9,128 nucleotides of DNA from JAUMBM01 sp964645715 (GCA_964645715.1 CAZYAO010000078.1:1-9128); one strand, 5' to 3'; shown: positions 1 through 8,324, counted from the stretch's first letter. The notes: a model not told the origin generated them from the letters alone. Made by a program: numbers and translations.

Positions 1-20
1 AAAAGAACAATACAAAAATC

Positions 21-60
21 AAAACGCACTTTGGCGGCTGTTGCCGCCAAAGTGCGTTTT
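21..60 (-). terminator. Rho-independent terminator of the FG-GAP lipoprotein gene
   Basis: Bases 21-38 and 43-60 are perfect reverse complements: an 18-bp stem with a 4-base loop (tgtt). The GC-rich core (ggcggc/gccgcc) is flanked by AAAA/TTTT, so the stem ends in A-T pairs on either strand and could stop transcription from both directions. On the minus strand the stem begins inside the TAA stop codon (59-61) and is followed by a T-rich tail (gattttt). It closes the three-gene minus-strand array. Confidence 0.9.
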
Positions 61-3000
61 ACTGCAAATCACAACGCACTGCCTGACCATTATTAATCCC
101 CACCAACAGGCTGCTGAGTGAAGGAACAAAAACCATCGACCGTACATCTCCTCGAATATTCAGTTGTCCTCCATACTTCCAGCCTCCCTGGCCATCGCCG
201 AGCAACACTTGCCCGTAGGATGCATCCATTTTGCCAATGCGCACGCGCGTCTGCGTGATATTGCCACCCAGCATTATATCCTCAAGGCCGTCGCCATTTA
301 CATCTGCCGTGCTGCTTGCCAGCAAGGGTGCATATTGGGCTACCGCAGGCAGTGGTACCGATGAAGCCTTTCCCTTGTCAAAACGAATGTGAATGCTTTG
401 CAATTCATTGGCCGTTCGATGGTTGGCTTTATCCAGCGCATCGCCCAGTATATCTCGTATGGTTGCCGTGGAAAAAGAGGTATAGTTAGTAAAATTTTTC
501 TTGAGTACTGGCATAGCACTTAATAGTTCATCACGAGCCGGAAAAGGATACTCCTGCCCCTGCTGGAAAAAAGAAAGCACGGGGATCACCTTGTTGGCAC
601 CCATAAAAGGAGCATCGTACAAGCCCAGTCCTGCTTCGGTGACCGCCGCCAGCTGGTTGTTGAGCCCCAGATTCCCTGCGATAAACTGCTTCCCGCTTGT
701 TGATTCTAATGCAGTAAGATGCAACCAAATGCCTGTCTCACTGAGCGACTGCTCGGCCGTGTGATTAAGCTTGCCACTTTCATTGGGAATCCAAGCGACC
801 GTACCAAACAACCGACTGACTACCAAATCTGTATCAGCATCTCCATCCATATCGGTTGCCAATGCATCTGTCACCATACCCAGCGGAAGTGGTGCGCCCA
901 AACTGAAGTGCCCCCGACCATCATTGAGCAGCAGATAGGAATCTGCCGGCAGCGGAAAATTTTGTGGTTGTACCAAGGCGCCAATGAATACATCCTGGTC
1001 TCCATCCTGATCAGCGTCCAACACCACCAAGGTAGAAGCAGCCAGTGCGACGTCAGCAGGAAAAGCATCCTGTACCAATTGGTAGCGGCCATTATCGTTG
1101 CGATAAAGCCTCGGCCGAAGCAAAGGCGAGCCTGCAGGCAGGTGATAGCCCGCCGAAGCGACCAGCAGATCTGCATCGCCATCACCGTCAACATCGGCAA
1201 AAACAGCATCTGCATCCTCATAGGCAGCATCCGCAGCAAATACAGGTTGAGGCGATGCCTGCAAGCCGTCGGCCGTAATGCGATACAGCTGGGACGCCTG
1301 ACCTGCTGCCCCGCAAAAGTAAATCTCCCCGCCATCAGATGCTATGCGAGCCGCCATCTGTGGCCCCTGGAAAGAAAGCATGAAGGGAAGAAGTGGCTGC
1401 AGACTAAAATCGTTCTGGCTATCCTCCTGGTGGCGGAAAGGGATATTTGTCTGCGTAACACCCGGATACATAGCGGTGGCAGGCATTGCAGCCGACACCA
1501 CGGCTGCGGCAGTATCATAGACAGCCTCAACCACTGTAGAGGCTTTCACATCGCGCTGTGTGAAACGACGCCCGTCCGTCCACACGACCACTACCGAGTC
1601 GGCCTGTGCCGCACTGCCCAGACCAAAGACTAGGGGCGTGTACATGCAGGACTGGTAACCCCTGACTGGATAAAACTCCTGCAGTTGACTACTACCGCCA
1701 GTAAACACCCATACTTTCGCACCAATAGCACGGGCAGGATTGGCGCGGCTCAGGTCGATGGTGATACTCTTGTGTTGGCTGTGAGTTTCTGATTGATTGC
1801 GGTACACAGCTGCCGGCTCATTGACATTGTTGATGACTACATCGAGATCACCATCGCGGTCGAAGTCGGCCATTGCCAAGCCGTTGGACATGGAGGGACG
1901 GTCGAAACCCCAGTCGCGTGTTTTGTCGGTAAAGGCAACCGAACCTGTATTTTGAAATACGTAATTAGGTGTGTGGATAGCTGGCATTTGGGCAATAATC
2001 TCCATAGGATCAGCCGCTTTACCAGAGCGCTGCGATTTCAGCTGTACGTCCATGGTATAATTGAGAAACTCCATGTTGGTATAGTCGCGCGCGTAACCAT
2101 TGGTAATAAAAATATCTTTGTGGGTATCCAGATCAAGGTCGGCACAGAGGGTTGCCCAGGACCAGTCTGTATTCGAAATCCCCGCCTGCTGCCCAATCTC
2201 TGCAAAGAGTGGCAAGGCAATACCCTGCGCATTTTGCCCGGCATTACCTGTATTGAGCTGAAGCATATTGCGCATCGACTGGTAATAAAATCCATTGTTG
2301 ACCAGTGCCGTATATTTTTGAAAATTATCATCCCCCGAGGTCATCTTGATACGCTCGTTGGAGGCGGGCAACATATCGAGGGTCACCAGGTCTGTCCAGC
2401 CATCGTTGTTGATATCTGCCGCATCGGAGCCCATCGAGAAGAGCGATACATGCCCCATAGCGCTGCGCATCTGTTCACTGAAAGTACCATCTCCCTGATT
2501 GAGGTAGAGATAATCCTCCTCGTTGTAATCATTGGAAATGTAGAGATCCGGCCAGCCATCGTTGTTAAAATCACTGGCAGCCACCCCCAGACCGAAGCTC
2601 AGTACGTTGGCTATAAGGCCTGCTTCAGCAGTCACATCCGTAAATTTCCCTCCCTCATTGCGCATGAGTTTGGAAGCATAATCAGGATTCTGGGTGGTTT
2701 TCATCTGTGGCAGGGCCGAGCCGAAGCCGGCATACGTCTGCACAGAATGATTGAGGATAAAACAGTCGAGATCCCCGTCCTTATCATAATCAAAAAAGAC
2801 TGCCTGGGTAGAATAGGCAGGATCATCGAGGCCGTAAGCTGCAGCCTGTTCGGTAAAATGTCCATTACCATCGTTGATGAAGAGCAGATTGCGGCGAAGA
2901 CGAGCGCTGAGTGCTGCCGAGCGACACAGGTAGATATCTAGCCAGCCGTCGTTGTTAATATCTACCAGACTCACCCCCGTATTCCAGCCATCTGCTGCCG

Positions 3001-3328
3001 CAATACCAGCTTTGTCAGACACATCTTCAAAAGCCAATGCTCCATTGCCCTTATTCAGATAGAGTTTATTGGCTACCAGATTACCTGTAAAAAAGAGATC
3101 CGGCCAGCCGTCGTTGTTGAAATCGCCGGCAGCCACACCGCCCCCGTTAAAAAAGTAACCGTACTTGAGCACGTTGAAATCAGGAGATTCCTGAAGTGAG
3201 TTGACAAAATCTATCCCCGACTGTCCAGCAGACAGCTCACTAAACAGAGTGTCAGATTCCTGATGACCACAACCCCCGGCAGCCAGGAGCAGAATAAGCG
3301 AGGAGAGCACCCAGAGACCACTGCGCAT
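59..3328 (-). CDS. FG-GAP/VCBS repeat lipoprotein with ASPIC/UnbV domain (CRTAC-like), complete
   Basis: A predicted surface or periplasmic lipoprotein of 1089 residues. Residues 1-19 are a signal peptide ending in a lipobox-like LLAAGGC with the lipidated Cys at 20. Eleven Asp-rich FG-GAP/VCBS calcium-loop motifs are visible, at residues 69, 123, 180, 253, 305, 397, 488, 712, 771, 826 and 1009; examples are DFNNDGWPD and DVDGDGDAD. The first seven probably form an integrin-type beta-propeller (about 60-500). An ASPIC/UnbV domain follows at about 533-600 (GAKVWV, RGYQS, FGLGS, VVVWTDG). A second repeat region covers about 650-850, and the C-terminal part (about 935-1089) has a last loop DVNGDGLED and a LLGDGQGGW stretch. 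No catalytic motif is recognised. Its place after susD matches that of accessory glycan-binding lipoproteins in Sus-type loci, which suggests ligand capture or a structural role; that is inference. ATG 3326-3328 is chosen because the signal peptide starts there. The 'UnbV/ASPIC RNA-binding' label sometimes given to this family is not supported by anything seen here. Confidence 0.9.
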   Translation of the reverse strand: MRSGLWVLSSLILLLAAGGCGHQESDTLFSELSAGQSGIDFVNSLQESPDFNVLKYGYFFNGGGVAAGDFNNDGWPDLFFTGNLVANKLYLNKGNGALAFEDVSDKAGIAAADGWNTGVSLVDINNDGWLDIYLCRSAALSARLRRNLLFINDGNGHFTEQAAAYGLDDPAYSTQAVFFDYDKDGDLDCFILNHSVQTYAGFGSALPQMKTTQNPDYASKLMRNEGGKFTDVTAEAGLIANVLSFGLGVAASDFNNDGWPDLYISNDYNEEDYLYLNQGDGTFSEQMRSAMGHVSLFSMGSDAADINNDGWTDLVTLDMLPASNERIKMTSGDDNFQKYTALVNNGFYYQSMRNMLQLNTGNAGQNAQGIALPLFAEIGQQAGISNTDWSWATLCADLDLDTHKDIFITNGYARDYTNMEFLNYTMDVQLKSQRSGKAADPMEIIAQMPAIHTPNYVFQNTGSVAFTDKTRDWGFDRPSMSNGLAMADFDRDGDLDVVINNVNEPAAVYRNQSETHSQHKSITIDLSRANPARAIGAKVWVFTGGSSQLQEFYPVRGYQSCMYTPLVFGLGSAAQADSVVVVWTDGRRFTQRDVKASTVVEAVYDTAAAVVSAAMPATAMYPGVTQTNIPFRHQEDSQNDFSLQPLLPFMLSFQGPQMAARIASDGGEIYFCGAAGQASQLYRITADGLQASPQPVFAADAAYEDADAVFADVDGDGDADLLVASAGYHLPAGSPLLRPRLYRNDNGRYQLVQDAFPADVALAASTLVVLDADQDGDQDVFIGALVQPQNFPLPADSYLLLNDGRGHFSLGAPLPLGMVTDALATDMDGDADTDLVVSRLFGTVAWIPNESGKLNHTAEQSLSETGIWLHLTALESTSGKQFIAGNLGLNNQLAAVTEAGLGLYDAPFMGANKVIPVLSFFQQGQEYPFPARDELLSAMPVLKKNFTNYTSFSTATIRDILGDALDKANHRTANELQSIHIRFDKGKASSVPLPAVAQYAPLLASSTADVNGDGLEDIMLGGNITQTRVRIGKMDASYGQVLLGDGQGGWKYGGQLNIRGDVRSMVFVPSLSSLLVGINNGQAVRCDLQ
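2543..2584 (-). repeat. Internal 42-base repeat, copy 2 (propeller blade core)
   Basis: This 42-base stretch matches 3095-3136 at 38 of 42 positions by eye. It encodes residues of the fourth calcium-loop blade (VAASDFNNDGWPDLY region, around 249-262). The same blade core is encoded by the other copy, so the similarity reflects duplication of propeller blades inside the gene, not a mobile repeat. Confidence 0.75.
3095..3136 (-). repeat. Internal 42-base repeat, copy 1 (propeller blade core)
   Basis: Partner of 2543-2584, differing at four positions by eye. It encodes the first calcium-loop blade (VAAGDFNNDGWPDLF region, residues about 65-78). Shorter related stretches at about 2393-2416 and 2942-2965 encode the DINNDGW loops. 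Confidence 0.75.
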
Positions 3329-3333
3329 GTGGT

Positions 3334-3380
3334 AAAATTAAAAAATGTTGGTAGCACGCATACGCGCACTACCAACATTT
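3334..3380 (-). terminator. Intergenic terminator or attenuator between the SusD-like and FG-GAP genes
   Basis: Bases 3343-3354 and 3369-3380 form a perfect 12-bp stem (ctaccaacattt in the minus sense) around a 14-base loop that is itself rich in alternating GC. On the minus strand the 3' arm continues into a U-rich tail (attttttaatttta). It lies 16 bases after the SusD-like stop codon. Only 14 bases separate the stem from the ATG of the next gene (3326-3328), and no TAnnTTTG box is seen there. It therefore probably lets part of the transcription through, or protects the susCD 3' end, rather than insulating the two genes completely. Confidence 0.7.
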
Positions 3381-3396
3381 GGCTTAAACAATTTGA

Positions 3397-4959
3397 TTAC
3401 TTATCCCACCAAAGCGGCGTTGTAGCCTTATCGGGACCACCAAGCAGTGCCGCGGCTTTCGTCACCTCTTCACCATTGGTATTTTTCTCATAATCAATGA
3501 ACGGAATGCGGCGAGGACGCTGACCTGCCGGAATATCACCGTTGTCAGAATTAGCAACAGGATAGAGTACCGGCCGCTTAGCTCTCCTCATGTCAGCCCA
3601 TGCTTCCATACCGTCCGGATACAGTGCCACCCACTTCTGCGTAGCAATCTGCAGCAGCTGCGTATTTGGATCGGCACTCCACTTGATAGGTGCATTGTTG
3701 AGCGGGGGCGAGTTGAGGAAGTCGCCAGGCGCAACCGGTGTTGCTGTCGAATTTTGGTAAGCAGCAATAGCAGCAGCATCCGCAATTCCCCATTGCTTCA
3801 TAGACGCCTCTATACCTTTGTTGTACATCTCTTCAGCAGAACCACCCATATTCCAGCCCTTCAGCGCTCCTTCAGCGCGGATGAAGTATACCTCTGCAGC
3901 GTGCAGCATGTTCTGACGGGTTTCACCCACCCGTGCCCAGGCAGCTCCGCTGCCAGTTACCCAGCGAGCACCTACATTGGAATTGAAATTGCTGGTGTTA
4001 ACAGCTTCGCCCAACTGTGCAGGCGTCAGACCATTGCGCAAACCGTTGAACTCCCCAGTAGCAGATGCTGGTTGGAAGAAAACTGGCATACGTGGGTCAT
4101 TGTAGCCCTTCAGCACTGACTCCATAGCAGCACTCATACGGAATTCATTCCATACGGAGATACCAGACAAGCCGTTTACGTCACCACCATTTTCTGTCTT
4201 AAACATAGTTGCATCGTCAGCAACGTCCGTAATTACACCGCTGGCTACAGCCGCCTCTGCTTCTGTCTTCGCTTTGGCTGCGTTGACAGCAGAAACACGC
4301 ATTGCCAGGCGCAGGCGCAGACTGTTGGCAAACTTGATCCACTTGTTGACATTACCGCCATACATCAGGTCATAAGAACCGTAAGGCGTCTTGTTGGCAT
4401 TGGCCTGCAGTACCGTCACCGCCGAAGAAAGGCGCGCGAAGAAGTCATTGTAGATATCCTCCTGTGAGTCATACGGAACAGACGCTAATGGCTCACCCGC
4501 CTGGAAGTAAGGGATGGGGCCGTAGTAGTCCGTCAGTCGATGGAAAGAATATACCCACATGATGCTAGCCAGTGCATGCTCAGGTGTGCTGGGATCCAGC
4601 TCCTCAAGCAGTACCTTAAGCTGAGGTACACAGTCGGTATAAATCGGGCGCCAGTGCCACTGCATCCAGTCCATACGAATCACGTTGCGATCCGAAGGGA
4701 AGTAAGAGGCCGTTGTGGCAAAATACTGTGAGTACAGATCTGAGAACAGGTTCTGTGCCACCTGATAGCGCCAAAAGGCGTATGAAGCCGAAGACTGCGC
4801 CTTGCTGAAGAGGAACGGATACTCATTGCTCCCGAGCGTCGACAGTTTCGTCTGATCAACGTTGAGCTCTTCAAAATCGTCGGTACAGGCACCAAACAAG
4901 GTGACAATCAGTACCCCGGTGAGAAAGCTCTTGACGAAAAGATTCCAATTGAATTTCAT
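3397..4959 (-). CDS. SusD/RagB-family outer-membrane lipoprotein (SusD-like_2 type), complete
   Basis: Surface-exposed substrate-binding lid of a SusCD uptake complex, 520 residues, a normal length for the family. The signal peptide ends in the lipobox LFGAC with lipidated Cys at 25. It is followed by an acidic TDDFEE stretch that resembles the Bacteroidota lipoprotein surface-export signal. Family landmarks are HRLTDYYGPIPY at 140-151, a helix with KWIKFANSLRLRLAMR at about 206-221, AAEVYFIRAEG at 354-364 in the TPR-like scaffold, QKWVALYPDGMEAWADMRR at 441-459, and the C-terminal tail with GGPDKATTPLWWD. These resemble the SusD-like_2 subgroup rather than starch-binding SusD itself. It starts 34 bases after the SusC-family stop codon and is surely co-transcribed with it. 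The many Trp and Tyr residues at about 97-107 and 140-151 could contribute to ligand stacking, but the ligand is not identifiable from sequence. Confidence 0.95.
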   Translation of the reverse strand: MKFNWNLFVKSFLTGVLIVTLFGACTDDFEELNVDQTKLSTLGSNEYPFLFSKAQSSASYAFWRYQVAQNLFSDLYSQYFATTASYFPSDRNVIRMDWMQWHWRPIYTDCVPQLKVLLEELDPSTPEHALASIMWVYSFHRLTDYYGPIPYFQAGEPLASVPYDSQEDIYNDFFARLSSAVTVLQANANKTPYGSYDLMYGGNVNKWIKFANSLRLRLAMRVSAVNAAKAKTEAEAAVASGVITDVADDATMFKTENGGDVNGLSGISVWNEFRMSAAMESVLKGYNDPRMPVFFQPASATGEFNGLRNGLTPAQLGEAVNTSNFNSNVGARWVTGSGAAWARVGETRQNMLHAAEVYFIRAEGALKGWNMGGSAEEMYNKGIEASMKQWGIADAAAIAAYQNSTATPVAPGDFLNSPPLNNAPIKWSADPNTQLLQIATQKWVALYPDGMEAWADMRRAKRPVLYPVANSDNGDIPAGQRPRRIPFIDYEKNTNGEEVTKAAALLGGPDKATTPLWWDK

Positions 4960-4993
4960 CTATATCGCATTTTGATTTTCAAAAATAATAACT

Positions 4994-7900
4994 TTAGAAG
5001 CTAAGTTGTAAGTTGACACCTACAGAACGCGTAGAAGGCAGGTTGCCGTACTCAACGCCCTGGAAGTTGCCTGCACCCAGTTGAATATCCGGGTCAAAGT
5101 TCATCTTGCGCTCACGTACACCCGGAATATCGAGTATTGAACTACCGCGGTACAGGAAGAGCAGGTTACGACCTACCAAAGATACACGCAAATTGTTGAT
5201 ACCAGAAATTTTAAAGTCATAGCCCAGCGCCAATTCGCGGATACGAATGTTGGTAGCGTCGTAAGCAAAGAACTCGCCAAAAGAGTAACGACCACCGGAA
5301 ACACGCGTCCACAGTTGCTCAGCACTGACAGATACGTTGTTGGGCGTACCGTCAGCACGTACAGCGTCCAGTACGAGACCTCCGTCGCGGAAATCTTCTG
5401 TATAGTCAGCTGTACCATCAAAAGCAAGGTTGGCATCCGTACCGGAAACCATCACGCCACCGAAGCGACCGTCGATGAGTACAGACAGATTGATGCCCTT
5501 GTAAGAGAACTGGTTGTTCCAGCCCAGCAGGAAGTCGGGGTTGAAGTTGCCGATGAATGTTTCGCCACCCCCTGAACCTACAGGAAGGCCCTGGTTGTCA
5601 ACTACAAAACGACCTTGGTCATCACGCAACCAACCTTCAGCATAGAGGTTGCCATAGCGACCACCTTCTTCTACCAGCGGACCAGCCGTACGACCGAAGC
5701 CACCACCCAGGAAGACCGTCTTTGTACGCTCAGACAGTTCAATTACGTCATTGACGTTGCGCGTGAAGTTGAGAGTCGTATTGTACGTAAAGTTGGAAGT
5801 CTCTATCGCACGCCAGTTCAGCGTCAGTTCTATACCCTTATTCTGGATATTACCGGCATTGATGTACTCCTGTGAGAAACCAGAAGGCGCTGGCAGTGGC
5901 ACCAGGAAGAGCTGGTTGATAGAATTCGTCTTATACCAAGTGAAATCTACACCCAAACGGCCATTGAGCATACGTACGTCTGCACCGAATTCCAGCGAGC
6001 TGGTCAATTCAGGCTTCAGGTCAGGAATGTTCTTGGTCGGATCCAGTGCGATGAAACCATTCGTTCCCCCCTGCTGAACAGAGAAGGTATTCTGCAGACG
6101 GTAAGGGTCAGCATCATTACCTACCTGAGACCAGGTACCCCGGAGCTTCACAAAAGAGAAGAAGTCAGGCATAGATACCATATCGCTCAGGATGAGCGAA
6201 GTACCAAACGAAGGATAGAAGAATGCGTGCGGCGCCGGCAGGGTCGAAGACCAGTCGTTGCGCGCAGAAACATCGAAAATCAGGTAAGAGCGGAAAGCCA
6301 GCGAAACGGTACCGAATACCGACTGCATTTCGCGCTGTGACAATGAACTTGCCGTAGAAACGTTACGACCAAAGTCCGTTGAAAACTTGTTGGGTACCAA
6401 CAAGCCATTGGCATTGATGAACGTATACTTGGCGTTGCGCTGGTTGAGCGCTGTACCCAGCATGAAATCGAGCCGCAGGTCATCACCCAGGTTATGGTAG
6501 CCGTTCAGGAAAAGGTCGAAGTTGTTTTCCTGGAAGTAGCCACTGCCTTCCTGATAAGTACCACCAGGACCCGCAAACAGCAGGGTGTTATTGAAAAACT
6601 TAAACGTCAGCTGGTCATTGGACTTATCAAGGCTCGCGCGACCGGTCAGCTTGATTTTGTCCGTCAGATCGTACGTCAGGCTGGCAAGCAGTGTAGCGCG
6701 ATCGCGGCTGTCCGTATTCAATACGCGGTTGATTGACCAGTAGGGGTTCATGTAGATAGACGAAGTAGCCCAGTAGGTCGGGTTGCCATTGTCATCTTCA
6801 AAATCCTCATAATCAGCCAGATTGACCGAGCGCGGAATTTTGTAGAGGTTCTGCACCGTACCACTCTCTTCACCCACCTTCACCTTGTTGTCTATTTCCT
6901 GGCTCACGATGGTAGCCTTGAAATCTGCAGACAGGCGGTTGCTGATCCGCTGGTTGATACGCAGGTTGAAGGTATTGCGATAGAGATCATTATTGGAAAT
7001 AATGCCCTGGTCGCGGTTGTTGGTGTAAGAGAAATAAGCCTGCGTCTTTTCCGTACCACCCGTGATACCCACGCTGTTGTTGAGGCTCACCCCTGTGCGG
7101 AAGAAGTCAGATACGTTGTCAGGATAGGTAGTAGCCTTGCTTCCCCAGCTTCCGGAAGAAGTCGTGTTGGAATTTCCCCCGTTGCCCTGGCCATAGACAT
7201 TTTGCAGACTTGGCAGCAGCGTTGGCGTGTCGAAGGTTACACCAGAGTTGACATCAACGCTAATTTTGCCCTCACGTCCCCTCTTAGTTGTAATCAGCAT
7301 GACCCCGTTGGCACCACGGCTGCCATAAAGCGCAGCAGCAGCACCCCCTTTGAGGAAGCTGACACTCTCGATATCTGCAGGGTTGATCGAAGAAACACCG
7401 TCGATGTTGTTGTAACCACCAAAGTCGTTACCTACCTGTCCGCGGTTGGAGTTGTCGATGGGTACACCGTCAACGACTACCAGTGCATTGTTGGTACCCG
7501 AAATCGAGCGGTTACCGCGCAGCGTGATACGCGCAGCACCACCAGGACCACCCGCATTGGTTGTGACCTGAAGACCCGCAACCTTACCGTTAAGTGTGTT
7601 TACGAAGTTGGCATCGCGGGATACGCGCACGGCATCACCACTGAGCTCCTGCACAGAATAGGTGATGTTTTTGCGCGAACGCTCAATACCAAGGGCCGTA
7701 ACAACCACTTCCTCAAGGTCCGTACCTTCATTCAGGCTGATTGACAGCATCTGCGAACCACCATTGTAGGTAACTTCCGTAGTCGCGTAGCCAATGTAAG
7801 AAACGACCAGCGTAGTAGGCGACTTGCTGACAGTAAGCGAGAAGTTGCCGTCAACATCTGTCACCGTTCCGTTGGAAGTACCTTTTTCCTGAACGGAAGC

Positions 7901-8059
7901 GCCGATGAGCGGACTGCCATCGCTGCCAGCCACCACCTTACCCTTGGCCGTCTGAGCCGAAAGCGTTGCAGCGGACAGCAGCATTATGGCCATAGCCATT
8001 AGTGGTACCATCTGTCGGCACCATGAACGCAAAAATTGTCCAAATTTTACATGCCTCAT
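4994..8059 (-). CDS. SusC/RagA-family TonB-dependent outer-membrane transporter, complete
   Basis: TonB-dependent barrel that imports oligomers across the outer membrane together with its SusD partner, 1021 residues from the chosen start. Residues 1-35 form a signal peptide (basic start, then a hydrophobic stretch ending in LSA). Residues about 38-110 are the carboxypeptidase-regulatory-like domain (GKVV, PLIGASV, TDVDGNFSL, VVSYIGY). A TonB-box-like LEEVVVTALG lies at 115-124. The plug follows to about 265, with the SusC signatures ALVVVDGVPID (near 192), LKGGAAAALYGSRGANG (236-252) and NGVMLITTKRG (251-261). The rest is the barrel, ending in a terminal Phe (LQLSF) as expected for recognition by the BAM complex. 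No N-terminal STN domain is visible, so this does not look like a FecI/FecR-coupled transducer. The frame stays open upstream to a TTG at 8114-8116, but ATG 8057-8059 gives a proper signal peptide and is preferred. Confidence 0.95.
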   Translation of the reverse strand: MRHVKFGQFLRSWCRQMVPLMAMAIMLLSAATLSAQTAKGKVVAGSDGSPLIGASVQEKGTSNGTVTDVDGNFSLTVSKSPTTLVVSYIGYATTEVTYNGGSQMLSISLNEGTDLEEVVVTALGIERSRKNITYSVQELSGDAVRVSRDANFVNTLNGKVAGLQVTTNAGGPGGAARITLRGNRSISGTNNALVVVDGVPIDNSNRGQVGNDFGGYNNIDGVSSINPADIESVSFLKGGAAAALYGSRGANGVMLITTKRGREGKISVDVNSGVTFDTPTLLPSLQNVYGQGNGGNSNTTSSGSWGSKATTYPDNVSDFFRTGVSLNNSVGITGGTEKTQAYFSYTNNRDQGIISNNDLYRNTFNLRINQRISNRLSADFKATIVSQEIDNKVKVGEESGTVQNLYKIPRSVNLADYEDFEDDNGNPTYWATSSIYMNPYWSINRVLNTDSRDRATLLASLTYDLTDKIKLTGRASLDKSNDQLTFKFFNNTLLFAGPGGTYQEGSGYFQENNFDLFLNGYHNLGDDLRLDFMLGTALNQRNAKYTFINANGLLVPNKFSTDFGRNVSTASSLSQREMQSVFGTVSLAFRSYLIFDVSARNDWSSTLPAPHAFFYPSFGTSLILSDMVSMPDFFSFVKLRGTWSQVGNDADPYRLQNTFSVQQGGTNGFIALDPTKNIPDLKPELTSSLEFGADVRMLNGRLGVDFTWYKTNSINQLFLVPLPAPSGFSQEYINAGNIQNKGIELTLNWRAIETSNFTYNTTLNFTRNVNDVIELSERTKTVFLGGGFGRTAGPLVEEGGRYGNLYAEGWLRDDQGRFVVDNQGLPVGSGGGETFIGNFNPDFLLGWNNQFSYKGINLSVLIDGRFGGVMVSGTDANLAFDGTADYTEDFRDGGLVLDAVRADGTPNNVSVSAEQLWTRVSGGRYSFGEFFAYDATNIRIRELALGYDFKISGINNLRVSLVGRNLLFLYRGSSILDIPGVRERKMNFDPDIQLGAGNFQGVEYGNLPSTRSVGVNLQLSF

Positions 8060-8096
8060 ACTTTTGTTGTTTGTCAGTGAATCATTGTTTACACAT

Positions 8097-8120
8097 AAAA
8101 AAACCGGGTCATACAACCCG
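8097..8120 (-). promoter_or_regulatory. Terminator-like hairpin in the SusC-family leader
   Basis: On the minus strand, CGGGT (8120-8116) and ACCCG (8109-8105) form a 5-bp stem with a 6-base loop, extendable by one G-U pair, followed directly by seven Ts (8103-8097). The shape is that of a weak intrinsic terminator, placed only about 37 bases before the ATG at 8059. Such an element inside a leader would reduce or condition read-through into the transporter gene. The short stem makes its strength uncertain. Confidence 0.45.
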
Positions 8121-8172
8121 AACCTAAAAACTTAACCTTACGCGAGTTCCAAGACCACCAACAACACCAAAA

Positions 8173-8185
8173 GCAATGAAATTGC
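8173..8185 (-). other. Small hairpin in the SusC-family leader
   Basis: GCAAT (8173-8177) and ATTGC (8181-8185) are a perfect 5-bp inverted repeat with a 3-base loop. In the minus sense it is followed by TTTT (8172-8169). It is short and could be chance; it is noted because it lies inside the predicted leader beside two other hairpins. Confidence 0.3.
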
Positions 8186-8306
8186 ATACACTCAACTTAC
8201 GCAACCAACATACGTCTTTTGCTCCTATACCTCTGAACCGTCTTGTAGTCGATCATTTCGTGCCTGCACACTTGTGGCAGACAATACTGCTGTCAGGGAG
8301 AAAAGG

Positions 8307-8324
8307 CCACCCAAAGGAGGGTGG
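8307..8324 (-). other. GC-rich hairpin near the predicted leader 5' end
   Basis: CCACCC (8307-8312) and GGGTGG (8319-8324) form a perfect GC-rich 6-bp stem with a 6-base loop. In the minus sense it is followed by CCTTTT. It would begin about 28 nt after the predicted transcription start and may stabilise the 5' end of the mRNA or act in early pausing. Confidence 0.4.

Noticed and set aside
719..1633. 304-codon open frame on the plus strand opposite the FG-GAP gene
   Set aside because: It overlaps a well-supported coding gene, shows no domain, and has the same antisense-of-repeat composition.
1793..2941. 382-codon open frame on the plus strand opposite the FG-GAP gene
   Set aside because: It is antisense to conserved calcium-loop repeats. 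Its Ile/Val-rich composition arises from reading Asp codons (GAT) on the opposite strand, and it resembles no family.
4980..4987. TAnnTTTG-like box (minus strand) between the SusC-family and SusD-like genes
   Set aside because: No TTTG box at the right distance upstream, and the 34-base gap fits simple co-transcription. A chance match in AT-rich sequence is more likely.
7202..7744. 180-codon plus-strand open frame opposite the SusC-family gene
   Set aside because: It is the antisense shadow of the conserved plug domain, with no family resemblance.
8060..8116. N-terminal extension of the SusC-family protein from a TTG at 8114-8116
   Set aside because: The extension would put 19 polar residues before the signal peptide and starts within the leader hairpin. 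ATG 8057-8059 gives a normal signal peptide.
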